From Amycolatopsis suaedae (GTDB taxonomy: Bacteria; Actinomycetota; Actinomycetes; Mycobacteriales; Pseudonocardiaceae), in assembly GCF_004214935.1 (NCBI RefSeq), contig NZ_SFCC01000012.1, positions 1-64,000 on the forward strand: a stretch of DNA of 64,000 bases. Reading direction: 5' to 3'. Numbering within the stretch: position 1 is the first letter of the stretch; each line of letters opens with the position of its first letter. Positions 25,348 through 33,333 of this stretch are shown piece by piece. Below the pieces are notes generated by a model. It worked only from the letters and a program-made list of their open reading frames with translations. It did not search any database and was not told the DNA's origin. Made by a program: the position numbers and the translations under genes.

Positions 25348-27527
25348 GACTCCACCCCCAGCAGCGTCGCCAGCACCGGCAGCACGGCACGGGCCCGCCC
25401 GGTGTCGATCCCGGGCTCGCCCCGGACGGCCGGGGCCGTGCCGGTCAGCGCGGCCGCCCGCTCGCCGATCGCCCGCTTCTCCGGCCCGGCGAACGCGCCG
25501 AACGTACGGCGCAGCAACGGAAGCACCTCGTCGAACACCCCGGCGGGGATGGTGGCCAGCCAGTCGTCGACGACCCGCAGCAGCCGGTCGTCGTGCACCA
25601 GCAGCAACGCGCCACCGGCGAAGAAGCCCTCGACGTAGGCCGCTCCCCTGGCCGGCTCGACACCGGCGGTGAGCACCCGGCCCAGCCGCACCTCGACGTC
25701 GGCGGTGCCGAGCCGGTCGGCGTCCAGCAGCAGCCGGGCCAGCCTGCCGCCCAGCAGCGCGGGCAGCCGCGGCGCGTCGACCAGCTCGCCGAGAGTGGCC
25801 AGCCACCGCTCCCGTGCGTCGGTGTCCAGCAGCGTGGTGGCGTCCTGCACCCCGTCGACGAGTGTGCTCATCCGCTCGGCCGCCTCGTCGTCGATGCCGC
25901 GCACGGCGGGCGGCAGCCCGGCGCAGACCCTGGCCAGCATCCGCTCGGCCACCACCCGCAGCGCGGCCAGGTCGGTGCCCCGGACGTCGCCGTAGCGGGT
26001 CGCGCGGGCCAGCGCGGGCAGGGCCGCCATCAGGTGGGCGACGTCGGCGTCGGCCGCCGCGCGCTCGTCCAGCACCCGCAGCACGTCGGTGAGCGCGTCC
26101 GCCAGGTCGGCGAGCAGGCAGTCCTCGACGGCGGCGGTGATGTCGGCCAGCGGCGAGGCCGGGGTCACCGCCTGCCGCACGGCCGCGGCCGCCGCGGCTG
26201 GCACGGTCGTGCCGTACACCGACGCGGCGATCAGGTCGACCTCCAGCGACGGGTCCCAGGCCAGCTGCCAGGTCTCCCGGAACGTGCCCTTGCCCCGCGT
26301 CGCCGACGGTTCCCTGGTGCCCCAGTGGATTCCCAGGATCCGCAGCCGGTGCAGCAGCTTCGACCGCGCCAGCCCGCCGTCGGTGCGCAGGTCCAGGTCC
26401 AGCTCGCGGACCAGCGCGTCGCGGCGCAGCCGCAACGTCTTCGCCGTGCCGATCAGGTCGGCGGCCAGCGGCGCCCTGGGCACGGTCTCGGGCACCTCGC
26501 CGAGCAGCTCGCCGACCACCAGGCGGCGGGTGACCAGCTCGGCGCGCACCTCGTCGCCGGAACACAGCACGGACAGCGTCGCGTCGCTGACCTCCGCCAG
26601 CCCGGCCGACGACCGGTCCCGCAGCGCGGCCAGCGTCTCGGCCAGCCGGACGGCCTCGATCACGTGCGCGGTGGACACCGGCAGATCCTCATCGCGCAGC
26701 ACCCCGGCGACGGCGGTCAGCCAGCGGGCGGTCACGTCGGACTCGGCGGTGAACAGGTGGTGGTACCACCCGGGCGAGCGGACCCCGGCGCCGTAGCCGC
26801 TGGACCCGGCCAGCCTGCCGTGTGTCCACGGCACCCAGGTGCAGGCCACCTTCCGCTTCGGCAGTCCTTTGAGGACGGCCGCGTCCCGGGTGGCCGGCGG
26901 CAGCTTCCCGGCCAGCGCGGGCACGTGCCAGGCCCCGCACACCACGGCGATGTTCTCGAAGCCCTCCTTGATCGTGCGGCGCAGCACCGTGCGCATGTAC
27001 GCCTCGCGCTGCCGTTCCCGCTGCGCGGGCTGCTCCCCCTCGCGCAGCGCGGTCATCGCCTCGGCGATCACCTCGAACGGCGAGGTGTCGCCACGCCGGT
27101 GCTCGATGACGTCATCCCACCACCGTTCCGGGTCGTCGTAGCCCGCGACGGCGGCCAGCCGCGCCAGCGGGTCGGCCGAGGCACCGGCCTGGCCGACCGG
27201 TTCGTCCGCGGCGAACTGGTGGGTGGCCGGCAGGTCGCAGAAGCGCACCGGCACGTCGTGGGTCACCGCGTGCCGCAGTGCCTGCCACTCCGGGCTGAAC
27301 ACCGCGAACGGCCAGAACGCCGCCCGTGACACGTCGTCGGCCGCGTAGGCCAGCAGCGCCACCGGCGGGCGCAGCCCGTCCTCGGCGGCGTGCCGGACCA
27401 GCGCGTCGGCCTCGGGCGGGCCCTCGATGAGCACGACGTCGGGCCGCAGCCGCTCCAGCCGGGCCCGCACGGCCCTGGCCGAGCCGGGCCCGTGGTGGCG
27501 GATGCCCAGCAGTGCGACCTCGCTCAA
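25344..27527 (-). CDS. DUF5682 family protein
   Basis: A 727-residue cytosolic protein of unknown function. The N-terminal part carries LLGIRHHGPGSARAV (about 6-20), VVLIEGPPEADAL (about 31-43), RFCDLPATHQ (about 95-105) and VVCGAWHVPAL (about 205). This spacing of an early His, a strand ending in Glu and a later Gly-x-x-His resembles the TraB/EreA/ChaN superfamily, so a metal-dependent hydrolase core is possible; that is my inference. The remaining 500 residues are helical and repetitive in Leu and Ala. It starts with TTG at 27527 overlapping the MoxR stop (TTGA). Confidence 0.85.
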   Translation of the reverse strand: MSEVALLGIRHHGPGSARAVRARLERLRPDVVLIEGPPEADALVRHAAEDGLRPPVALLAYAADDVSRAAFWPFAVFSPEWQALRHAVTHDVPVRFCDLPATHQFAADEPVGQAGASADPLARLAAVAGYDDPERWWDDVIEHRRGDTSPFEVIAEAMTALREGEQPAQRERQREAYMRTVLRRTIKEGFENIAVVCGAWHVPALAGKLPPATRDAAVLKGLPKRKVACTWVPWTHGRLAGSSGYGAGVRSPGWYHHLFTAESDVTARWLTAVAGVLRDEDLPVSTAHVIEAVRLAETLAALRDRSSAGLAEVSDATLSVLCSGDEVRAELVTRRLVVGELLGEVPETVPRAPLAADLIGTAKTLRLRRDALVRELDLDLRTDGGLARSKLLHRLRILGIHWGTREPSATRGKGTFRETWQLAWDPSLEVDLIAASVYGTTVPAAAAAAVRQAVTPASPLADITAAVEDCLLADLADALTDVLRVLDERAAADADVAHLMAALPALARATRYGDVRGTDLAALRVVAERMLARVCAGLPPAVRGIDDEAAERMSTLVDGVQDATTLLDTDARERWLATLGELVDAPRLPALLGGRLARLLLDADRLGTADVEVRLGRVLTAGVEPARGAAYVEGFFAGGALLLVHDDRLLRVVDDWLATIPAGVFDEVLPLLRRTFGAFAGPEKRAIGERAAALTGTAPAVRGEPGIDTGRARAVLPVLATLLGVES

Positions 27528-28609
27528 CCCAGGATCTCCTGCCCGGCGCGGTAGAAGTCGTCCCAGCCGTCGCGCTCGCGCACCACGGTCTCCAGGTACT
27601 CCACCCAGATCGCCCGGTCGGCCACCGGGTCCTTGACCACGGCGCCGTGGATGCCCGCGGCCACGTCGGCGGCCCGCAGCACGCCGTCACCGAAGTGCGC
27701 GGCCAGCGCCAGCCCGCTGGTCAGCACGCTGATGGCCTCGGCGGTGGACAGCGTGCCCGACGGTGTCTTGACGGCCGTGCGGCCGTCCTCGGTGCGCCCG
27801 GCCCGCAGCTCGCGGAACACGGTGACCACGCGGCGGATCTCGGCGAGGTCGGCGACCTCGGACGGCAGCCGCAGCGACGCCCCGAGCTGCTCCACCCGGC
27901 GGCTGACGATCTCCAGCTCGGCCTCGGCGGTGTCCGGCAGCGGCAGCACCACGGTATTGAACCGGCGGCGCAGCGCGCTGGACAGCTCGTTCACGCCGCG
28001 GTCGCGGTTGTTGGCGGTGGCGATGAGGTTGAACCCGGGCCGCGCCTGCACCTCGGTGTTCAGCTCCGGTACCGGCAGCGTCTTCTCCGACAGCAGCGTG
28101 ATCAGCGAGTCCTGCACGTCGGCGGGAATGCGGGTGAGCTCCTCCAGCCGGACGAGCTTCCCGTCCCGCATGGCCCGCAGCACCGGGCTCTCGACCAGCG
28201 CCCGCTCGCTGGGCCCCTCGGCGATCAGCCGGGCGTAGTTCCAGCCGTAGCGGATCGCCTCCTCCGCCGTGCCCGCGGTGCCCTGCACCAACAGGGTCGA
28301 GTCGCCGCTGATCGCCGCGGCCAGGTGCTCGGACACCCATGTCTTCGCGGTGCCGGGGACGCCGAGCAGCAGCAGGGCCCGGTCGGTGGCCAGCGTCGCG
28401 ACGGCGACCTCGATCAGCCTGCGCCGCCCGACGTACTTCGGGGTGATCTCGGTGCCGTCGGGCAGGGTGCCGCCCAGCAGGTAGGTCACCACCGCCCACG
28501 GCGAGAGCTTCCACGCCGGTGGCCGCGGCCGGTCGTCGGCCGCGGCCAGTGCGGCCAGCTCGGCGGCGTGGTCCTGCTCGGCGTGTGGCCGCAGAACGTC
28601 GGTGGTCAT
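27524..28609 (-). CDS. MoxR-family AAA+ ATPase
   Basis: A 361-residue AAA+ protein. Walker A is GVPGTAKTW (83-91). The Walker B strand reads LVRLEELTR (152-160), with Glu-Glu in place of the usual Asp-Glu. Sensor 1 is IATANNRDRG, and an arginine-rich helix, SSALRRRFN, follows. MoxR ATPases act with VWA partners as chaperone-like remodellers. Here it is the third gene of five in a coupled array, with DUF5691 upstream and DUF5682 downstream. The start ATG at 28609 overlaps the DUF5691 stop. The Walker B change is conservative and need not abolish hydrolysis. Confidence 0.93.
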   Translation of the reverse strand: MTTDVLRPHAEQDHAAELAALAAADDRPRPPAWKLSPWAVVTYLLGGTLPDGTEITPKYVGRRRLIEVAVATLATDRALLLLGVPGTAKTWVSEHLAAAISGDSTLLVQGTAGTAEEAIRYGWNYARLIAEGPSERALVESPVLRAMRDGKLVRLEELTRIPADVQDSLITLLSEKTLPVPELNTEVQARPGFNLIATANNRDRGVNELSSALRRRFNTVVLPLPDTAEAELEIVSRRVEQLGASLRLPSEVADLAEIRRVVTVFRELRAGRTEDGRTAVKTPSGTLSTAEAISVLTSGLALAAHFGDGVLRAADVAAGIHGAVVKDPVADRAIWVEYLETVVRERDGWDDFYRAGQEILG

Positions 28610-29994
28610 GCCAGCTCCTCGTACATCTCCCGGCGGAAGGTCAGGGTCTTGGCCAGTGCGCGCCGCCAGGGCGCGGCACCGGGTTGCAGTGGCTCGACGG
28701 CCAGCGGGTGGTCCAGCGACTCCGGCGGCACCGCCCTGGCGATGGTGACCGCGGCGTGCGCGACGAGCCGGTGATCGTCCTGAGTGGACAGCCAGTCGAG
28801 CAGGACCGTGCCCAGCTCGGGTGTCCACGGAGCGGGCAGGTCGGGCACCAGCCGCGCGACGGCTCTCGGGTCGGCCTGCCTGCCCAGCCTGCCGACGATC
28901 TCCGCCCGGTCGGCGGGGGCCATCACACCGAGCAGCCTGGCCGCGTCCGGGCGTGCCGGGTCGGCCTCGAACAGCGCGCGGGCCCAGCGCGGGTCGCGGT
29001 GGCGCAGGGTCGCCACGGTCCAGCCGTCGGCCAGGACCCTGGCCGGGCAGCCTTCGACGTCCATCGCGACCAGCCGCTCGGGCGGCGCCAGCTCGTCCCA
29101 CACCTCCGGTGGCGCGGCGGCGACGAGCTGACGCAGCCTGCGGGTCCGCTCGCCGCCGTCGTCCTCGGGCAGCGACACGACGAGCACGTCCGGTTCCCGC
29201 ACCGACAGCAGCGGCCGCAGCCGGTCGGCCTGCCTGCGGCCGTAGGCCGAGCCGGGCAGCCGGGCCAGCAGCGCGGCGGCCTGCTGGCGTACGGAGGCGG
29301 CGCGGTCGCCCAGGGCCGACTCCAGGAACGGCTCGTCGCCGGGACGCAAGTGGCCGGCCAGCAGTTCCAGCACGCTGGCGCGGATCTCGGCGGGCTCGCT
29401 GGCCCAGGTCGCGGCGACGGCGGCGCGGGCGCCGTCGGGGTCGGCGGCGAGCGCGACCGCCAGCCAGGACCGGCGCTGCGGAGCGGTGCCGAACCGCCAG
29501 GCGTCGCCGCCGGCGTCCGGTGCCGCCGCGGTGAGGAAGCGCCACTCCGGGTTGAGCCCGGCCAGCCACCGGCCGCGGGGACCGGCGGCGAGGGCGACGG
29601 GACCGCGCAGTGCCGGTTTGGTGCGCGCGGCGTCGGCGAGCGCGGGCAGGCGTTCGGGCGGCACCTGGTAGCCGCGGGCGGCGACCGCGCGCAGCCATTC
29701 CTCCAGCAGCTCGGTTCCGGCGGCGCCGAGCAGCCGGGCCAGCCGTTCGCGGGCCGGGCGGGGCAGGCCGGGCCTGCTGTCCGGCTCGACCTCGGGCAGG
29801 GTGATCGCGCCGGTGCGGGCGACGCGGCCCGCCCTGCGGTAGGCGGTGAGCGCCGCCGCGGCGGTGAGGGTGGCCGCCGCCGGATCGGTGTCGGTGACCA
29901 GCCTGCGCACGTCCGGCGGCAGGGCGTCGAGGCCGGGCTCGCGCCTGCGGGTGCCGAGCAGTGCGGTGCTCACCAGGTCGTCCCACTCCCTCAC
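28606..29994 (-). CDS. DUF5691 family protein
   Basis: A 462-residue protein rich in Ala, Leu and Arg, opening with REWDDLVSTALLGTRR and built of helical pairs that suggest HEAT-like repeats, for example SWLAVALAADPDGARAAVAA and SVRQQAAALLARLPG. No catalytic residues stand out, so a scaffold or adaptor role is likely. The GTG at 29994 overlaps the SWIM gene stop and its own stop overlaps the MoxR start, which ties it to that ATPase. Function is unknown; the family name is given from the operon context and N-terminal sequence. Confidence 0.82.
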   Translation of the reverse strand: MREWDDLVSTALLGTRRREPGLDALPPDVRRLVTDTDPAAATLTAAAALTAYRRAGRVARTGAITLPEVEPDSRPGLPRPARERLARLLGAAGTELLEEWLRAVAARGYQVPPERLPALADAARTKPALRGPVALAAGPRGRWLAGLNPEWRFLTAAAPDAGGDAWRFGTAPQRRSWLAVALAADPDGARAAVAATWASEPAEIRASVLELLAGHLRPGDEPFLESALGDRAASVRQQAAALLARLPGSAYGRRQADRLRPLLSVREPDVLVVSLPEDDGGERTRRLRQLVAAAPPEVWDELAPPERLVAMDVEGCPARVLADGWTVATLRHRDPRWARALFEADPARPDAARLLGVMAPADRAEIVGRLGRQADPRAVARLVPDLPAPWTPELGTVLLDWLSTQDDHRLVAHAAVTIARAVPPESLDHPLAVEPLQPGAAPWRRALAKTLTFRREMYEELA

Positions 29995-31301
29995 AGCCGC
30001 ACCGCCCGGTCGCCGTCCCAGCACAGCAGCGGCCGCAGCCCGGCCGAGGTCCATTCGCCGCCGATGGTGACCGGCCTGCCCGCGGAGACCGCCAGCAGCG
30101 GCCACGGGTCGAAGGCGGGGGTGAGCGCCAGCGCCCGTCCGTCCACATCGGACAGGAGGAGTTCGTCGCCCTCGGTGGCGGGCACGAGGTCGGCCAGCAG
30201 GGCGGGCCACCGGTCCAGCCACGGGTCGGCCGCCAGCGCCTCGGCGTGGGCGGCCAGCGCGGCGGGCACGGTGTCGCCCCGCGGACACGCGGCAGGAACC
30301 GGTTCGCCGCGCTCGGCGACCAGTGCGCGCAGCGGCAGCGCGCCGGGGTGGAAGGCCAGCTCCGCGGTGACCCGGTGCCCCGCCGGCAGGCTGCTGTCCA
30401 GCGGGCGGCCGGGCGGCGCGAACGAGAGCACCAGCGCCGGCCGTCCGGTGCGGGTGCCGCGCAGCCAGCAGCGCCGGGTGATCAGCTGGTCGCGTTCCTC
30501 GTCGACGACGCCGCAGACCAGCCAGTCGTCGGCGACCCGCTCGCCGGAGGCCAGCACACGGCCGGTGTCGGCGGGGAAGCCGAGCCGGGTGCGGACGGTG
30601 TCGGCCAGCGCGTCCGGCAGCTCGTCGACGCGGGTCTGGGCGCCGGCGAGCAGGTAGAGCAGCGACAGTTCCTCCAGCAGCCGCGACGGCCAGTCCCGTC
30701 CCCGGCCGGCCAGGCCGGAGGCGCGGCGCAGGCCGGTGGCCAGCCCCGGCGCCTGGGCGTCGATCATCCGGGCGGCCACCCGGCGCAGCTCGTCGGAGCC
30801 GGTGCGGTCCAGCCCGGACAGCCCGGCCCGCACCTGGTCGAGCAGCCACTCACGCAGCTCGGCGGCACCGGTGCCGACCCGGCCGGCCCGCCGCTGCGCG
30901 CGTTGCGCGGCGGCGGCCTCGTCCTTGGGACCGGCCTCGGCCTTGCGCTGCTCGGCCTTCTCCGCGCGAGCGGCCCGCTCGTGCAGCCAGGCCCGCACCC
31001 AGTCCGGCTCGGTGTCCTCGGGCAGCTCGCCCGCCGCCCAGCGCAGCAGCAGGCCCAGGGCGTGCTTGCAGGGGAACTTGCGGCTGGGACAGCTGCAGCG
31101 GAACGCGGGCTCGGCCAGCTCGACGCAGGTCTGGTACGGCTTCTTGCCGCTGCCCTGGCAGGCCCCCCAGACGGCAGCCGGCGAGGCGCCCGCGCCCGAC
31201 CAGCCCACCGCGGCGGCCTGCGCGCGGCCGGCCCGCACCGAAGCCGCGTCCGGCGCCAGCTCCAGCACCCGCTCGGTGCTCCACCGCACCGGCGCCTCCA
31301 C
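29991..31301 (-). CDS. SWIM zinc-finger protein, first gene of the MoxR operon
   Basis: A 436-residue protein with a SWIM zinc site near the N-terminus: CxCx6CxH as Cys69, Cys71, Cys78 and His80 in FRCSCPSRKFPCKHALGL. SWIM domains bind DNA or proteins. A highly charged linker (about 105-145, rich in Arg, Ala, Glu and Lys) separates it from a larger C-terminal region of unknown fold. The start is GTG 31301 or 31304; AGGGGAGG (complement of 31309-31316) fits 31301 better. It may act as the recognition module of the SWIM/DUF5691/MoxR/DUF5682/VWA set; this is inference. Confidence 0.87.
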   Translation of the reverse strand: MEAPVRWSTERVLELAPDAASVRAGRAQAAAVGWSGAGASPAAVWGACQGSGKKPYQTCVELAEPAFRCSCPSRKFPCKHALGLLLRWAAGELPEDTEPDWVRAWLHERAARAEKAEQRKAEAGPKDEAAAAQRAQRRAGRVGTGAAELREWLLDQVRAGLSGLDRTGSDELRRVAARMIDAQAPGLATGLRRASGLAGRGRDWPSRLLEELSLLYLLAGAQTRVDELPDALADTVRTRLGFPADTGRVLASGERVADDWLVCGVVDEERDQLITRRCWLRGTRTGRPALVLSFAPPGRPLDSSLPAGHRVTAELAFHPGALPLRALVAERGEPVPAACPRGDTVPAALAAHAEALAADPWLDRWPALLADLVPATEGDELLLSDVDGRALALTPAFDPWPLLAVSAGRPVTIGGEWTSAGLRPLLCWDGDRAVRL

Positions 31302-31380
31302 CACTGGACCTCCCCTGCTCCACCTGCCCGCACAGCATGCCAGTGAGCACCGACACTCCGCCGGGTCCGTGCGCGCCGCT

Positions 31381-31438
31381 GCCGTGAAGGGGGCCCTCAC
31401 GGCGTCTGATGCCGTGAAGGGGGCTTTGACGGCATCAG
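31381..31438. repeat. Family B repeat, copies 2a and 2b (tandem)
   Basis: Two direct copies of the unit GCCGTGAAGGGGGC-(CCTCAC or TTTGAC)-GGC-TC begin at 31381 and 31411. The second is itself an inverted repeat (GATGCCGT...ACGGCATC). The array sits about 80 bp upstream of the SWIM gene start. The same family ends this operon at 24151-24207. Confidence 0.75.
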
Positions 31439-31477
31439 AGGCCAGGGCCCCGGCAAGTCGAGTGGGTCCGGAGCGCG

Positions 31478-31764
31478 TCATTCGCGTTCCGGAAGACGAG
31501 ACTCGCGTTCCTGCCCGGCAGCGCCGCGCGAGCGGTCCGTTCGGCCAGCCGAGGACGGGCTGGTCTCGCGATCTGGAATCGACGTGCCGGACAGTGGGAC
31601 CAGGCAGGCGGGAACGTACAACTCGCGCCCCAGAACGTACGACTCGCGCGAACGGACCGTTCGCGCGGGCGACCGGCACCATCTGAGAACCCGGTCCACA
31701 TCGTGAGTTCTGCGCTCACGCACGCGAGTTCTGCATTCCGGCCCGCGAGTTCTGCACTCGGGAC
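31478..31764. repeat. Family D 21-bp repeat array, copy 1
   Basis: Degenerate 21-bp units are present in both orientations. The clearest are three tandem copies of (G)CGAGTTCTGC at about 31702-31764, and opposed units of the ACTCGCGTTCC type near 31478-31520 and 31620-31660. The same unit occurs at 48953-49107 and 56955-57100. It is non-coding; function is unknown. Confidence 0.65.
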
Positions 31765-31813
31765 CACCCACCTGACCCTGCCACACCCCGGACTGTGCCG
31801 GGACCTGGCGTCT

Positions 31814-31841
31814 GATGCCGTGAGGCCCCCTTCACGGCATC
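31814..31841. repeat. Family B palindrome, copy 3
   Basis: GATGCCGTGA at 31814-31823 pairs with the complementary TTCACGGCATC end at 31831-31841 around a C-rich loop. It is a 10-bp stem form of the family B element, lying 35 bp upstream of the RHH operator. Confidence 0.7.
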
Positions 31842-31876
31842 CCATTGGCGCCGGTCGACGCCACCCGGGGTTGCGG

Positions 31877-31906
31877 TGGCGCCACTTTGGTGCCATAGTG
31901 GCGTCA
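31877..31906 (+). promoter_or_regulatory. Three-site operator, TGGCGCCA-type, 11-bp period
   Basis: TGGCGCCA (31877-31884), TGGTGCCA (31888-31895) and TGGCGTCA (31899-31906) start exactly 11 bp apart, about one helical turn, and the last site touches the ATG of the RHH gene. Tandem short palindromic sites in phase with the helix are the classic binding pattern of ribbon-helix-helix repressors, so this is probably the autoregulatory operator of the adjacent gene. TGGCGCC recurs inside the gene at 32172 and 32183, also 11 bp apart. Confidence 0.65.
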
Positions 31907-32403
31907 TGGACCTGACGTCGTATGTCGAGAAGCTCCGCCGGGACCTGGCGGTGGCGGCGGAGGCCGGTGGCGAGGACGCTCGCGCGCTGGCCGACCGGCT
32001 GTCCGCCCCGCTGGAGTCGGCGATCCGGCTCGTCCTGCTCGACGCACTGTCCGCCGCGGCCGACGAGATCACCCGTGACCTCGCCCCCGGCTCGGTGGAC
32101 CTGCGCCTGCGGGGCGGCGAGCCGGGCTTCGTGGTGACTCCCGCACCCGCGGAGCCGGAGGCACGCCACGGTGGCGCCGACGTGGCGCCACCGGCGCCAC
32201 CCAGTCCCGACGACGGCGCCACGTCCAGGATCAACTTCCGCCTCCCGGAGAGCCTGAAGATCCGGATCGAGGAGGCGGCGGGCCGGGAGGGTCTCTCGGT
32301 CAACGCCTGGCTCGTGCGGATCGCGTCCGCGGCACTGGAACCGGGGTCCGCCCCGCGGACGTCCGCGAGCGGGGGCCGCCACTTCACCGGCTGGGTCAGC
32401 TAG
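31906..32403 (+). CDS. Ribbon-helix-helix (Arc/HicB-like) DNA-binding protein
   Basis: A 165-residue protein. The C-terminal third is a recognisable RHH domain: the strand SRINFRLPESLKIRIEEAA followed by GLSVNAWLVRIASAALE. The N-terminal two thirds are acidic and helical and may sense or oligomerise. No toxin partner is next to it; instead a DUF4097 gene and an ABC exporter follow in the same direction, so it is more likely a regulator of that transporter than an antitoxin. The ATG at 31906 abuts the three-site operator, suggesting autorepression and possibly a leaderless or short-leader mRNA. Confidence 0.85.
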   Translation: MDLTSYVEKLRRDLAVAAEAGGEDARALADRLSAPLESAIRLVLLDALSAAADEITRDLAPGSVDLRLRGGEPGFVVTPAPAEPEARHGGADVAPPAPPSPDDGATSRINFRLPESLKIRIEEAAGREGLSVNAWLVRIASAALEPGSAPRTSASGGRHFTGWVS

Positions 32404-32408
32404 CCACA

Positions 32409-32429
32409 CGTCCTCGACCTGCGAGGACG
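32409..32429 (+). terminator. Hairpin between the RHH gene and the DUF4097 gene
   Basis: CGTCCTCG at 32409-32416 and CGAGGACG at 32422-32429 form a perfect 8-bp stem with a 5-base loop, six bases after the RHH stop codon. It has no U-tract, so it may be an attenuator or mRNA-stability element that sets regulator and exporter levels apart. Confidence 0.5.
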
Positions 32430-32458
32430 CCCGCACACCACCTTTTGAGGGGACAACC

Positions 32459-33313
32459 ATGCCTACTTTCGCCACCACCGGACCCGTCACCGTCTCACTG
32501 GCCATCGCCTCCGGTGACGTCCGCGTCGTCGCCGGAGCGCGCGACGAGGCCGTCGCCGAGATCCGCCCGCGCAACGCCGCCTCCGCCGACGACGCCACGC
32601 TCGCGGAGAACAGCCGCGTCGACTTCTCCGGCGACACACTGAGCATCAGCGTGCCCAAGCCGCCGACGTCGTGGCGCAACTTCATCGGCTTCGACTACCC
32701 GGCCGTCGACATCGTCGTCGAGGTGCCCGAGGGCTCCCGGCTGCGCGGCAAGGTGTCGGCTGGCGACCTCACCTCGGACGGCCGCCTGGGCGAGGTCCGG
32801 CTGGAGGCCGGCTACGGCGGCGTCCGGCTCGACGCCACCGGCTCGCTGCACCTGAACTGCTCCTACGGCGACGTCGTGGTGAACAGCACCTCGGGGCACT
32901 CCGACATCACCACCGCGTCCGGCACCGTCCGGGTGGCCACGATCGACGGGACGGCCGTCGTCCGCAACAGCAACGGCGACATCACCCTGGGCGAGGTCAG
33001 CGGCGACCTGCGGGTCAAGCAGGCCAACGGCGACATCGTCGTCGACCGGACCAGGGCCACGGTCGTGGCCAAGTCCGCCTACGGCGACGTCGTGCTGCGC
33101 GAGATCGTCAGCGGCGACGTGGTGCTGGAGACCTCCAGCGGCGACATCGAGATCGGCATCCCGCGTGGCACCGCCGCCTGGATCGACTCGCACACCGACT
33201 TCGGCTCGATGCACAACTCGCTCACCACCAACGACGGACCGGCCGAGAACACCGAGAAGGCCAACGTCCGCGCCCGCACCGCCTACGGCGACATCCGCCT
33301 CACCCGGTCCTGA
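32459..33313 (+). CDS. DUF4097 beta-strand repeat protein
   Basis: A 284-residue protein of repeated short beta strands with a recurring G-D-[VI] pattern: ASGDVRVV, SYGDVVVN, SNGDITLGEVSGDLRV, ANGDIVV, AYGDVVLR, SSGDIEIG and AYGDIRL. This is a right-handed beta-helix type fold of the DUF4097 (putative adhesin) family. There is no signal peptide, so it is likely cytoplasmic. GAGGGG lies 7 bases before the ATG. It precedes a DrrA/DrrB-like exporter and follows an RHH regulator; this DUF4097-ABC pairing is common in actinomycetes, but its job is unknown. Confidence 0.88.
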   Translation: MPTFATTGPVTVSLAIASGDVRVVAGARDEAVAEIRPRNAASADDATLAENSRVDFSGDTLSISVPKPPTSWRNFIGFDYPAVDIVVEVPEGSRLRGKVSAGDLTSDGRLGEVRLEAGYGGVRLDATGSLHLNCSYGDVVVNSTSGHSDITTASGTVRVATIDGTAVVRNSNGDITLGEVSGDLRVKQANGDIVVDRTRATVVAKSAYGDVVLREIVSGDVVLETSSGDIEIGIPRGTAAWIDSHTDFGSMHNSLTTNDGPAENTEKANVRARTAYGDIRLTRS

Positions 33314-33333
33314 ACACACTGGAGGGAATCCAC

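Larger units (their letters stand above)
31302..31905. other. 604-bp non-coding region with family B and family D repeats
   Basis: This is the longest stretch without a gene, between the divergent SWIM operon and the RHH regulator. It contains family B tandem copies at 31381-31438, family D 21-bp units at about 31478-31764, another family B palindrome at 31814-31841, and the RHH operator at 31877-31906. Long open frames cross it, but their coding pattern follows the 21-bp periodicity and no ribosome site or conserved motif supports them. The SWIM operon promoter must lie between 31305 and about 31480. Confidence 0.7.

Noticed and set aside
31906..32403. Toxin-antitoxin pair
   Set aside because: The RHH protein looks antitoxin-like but neither neighbour is a small toxin; the following genes are a DUF4097 protein and an ABC exporter.
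31429..32685. Minus-strand gene of about 416 codons across the repeat region and the RHH gene
   Set aside because: It runs antisense through the RHH and DUF4097 genes and follows the 21-bp repeat period; there is no start signal or motif.
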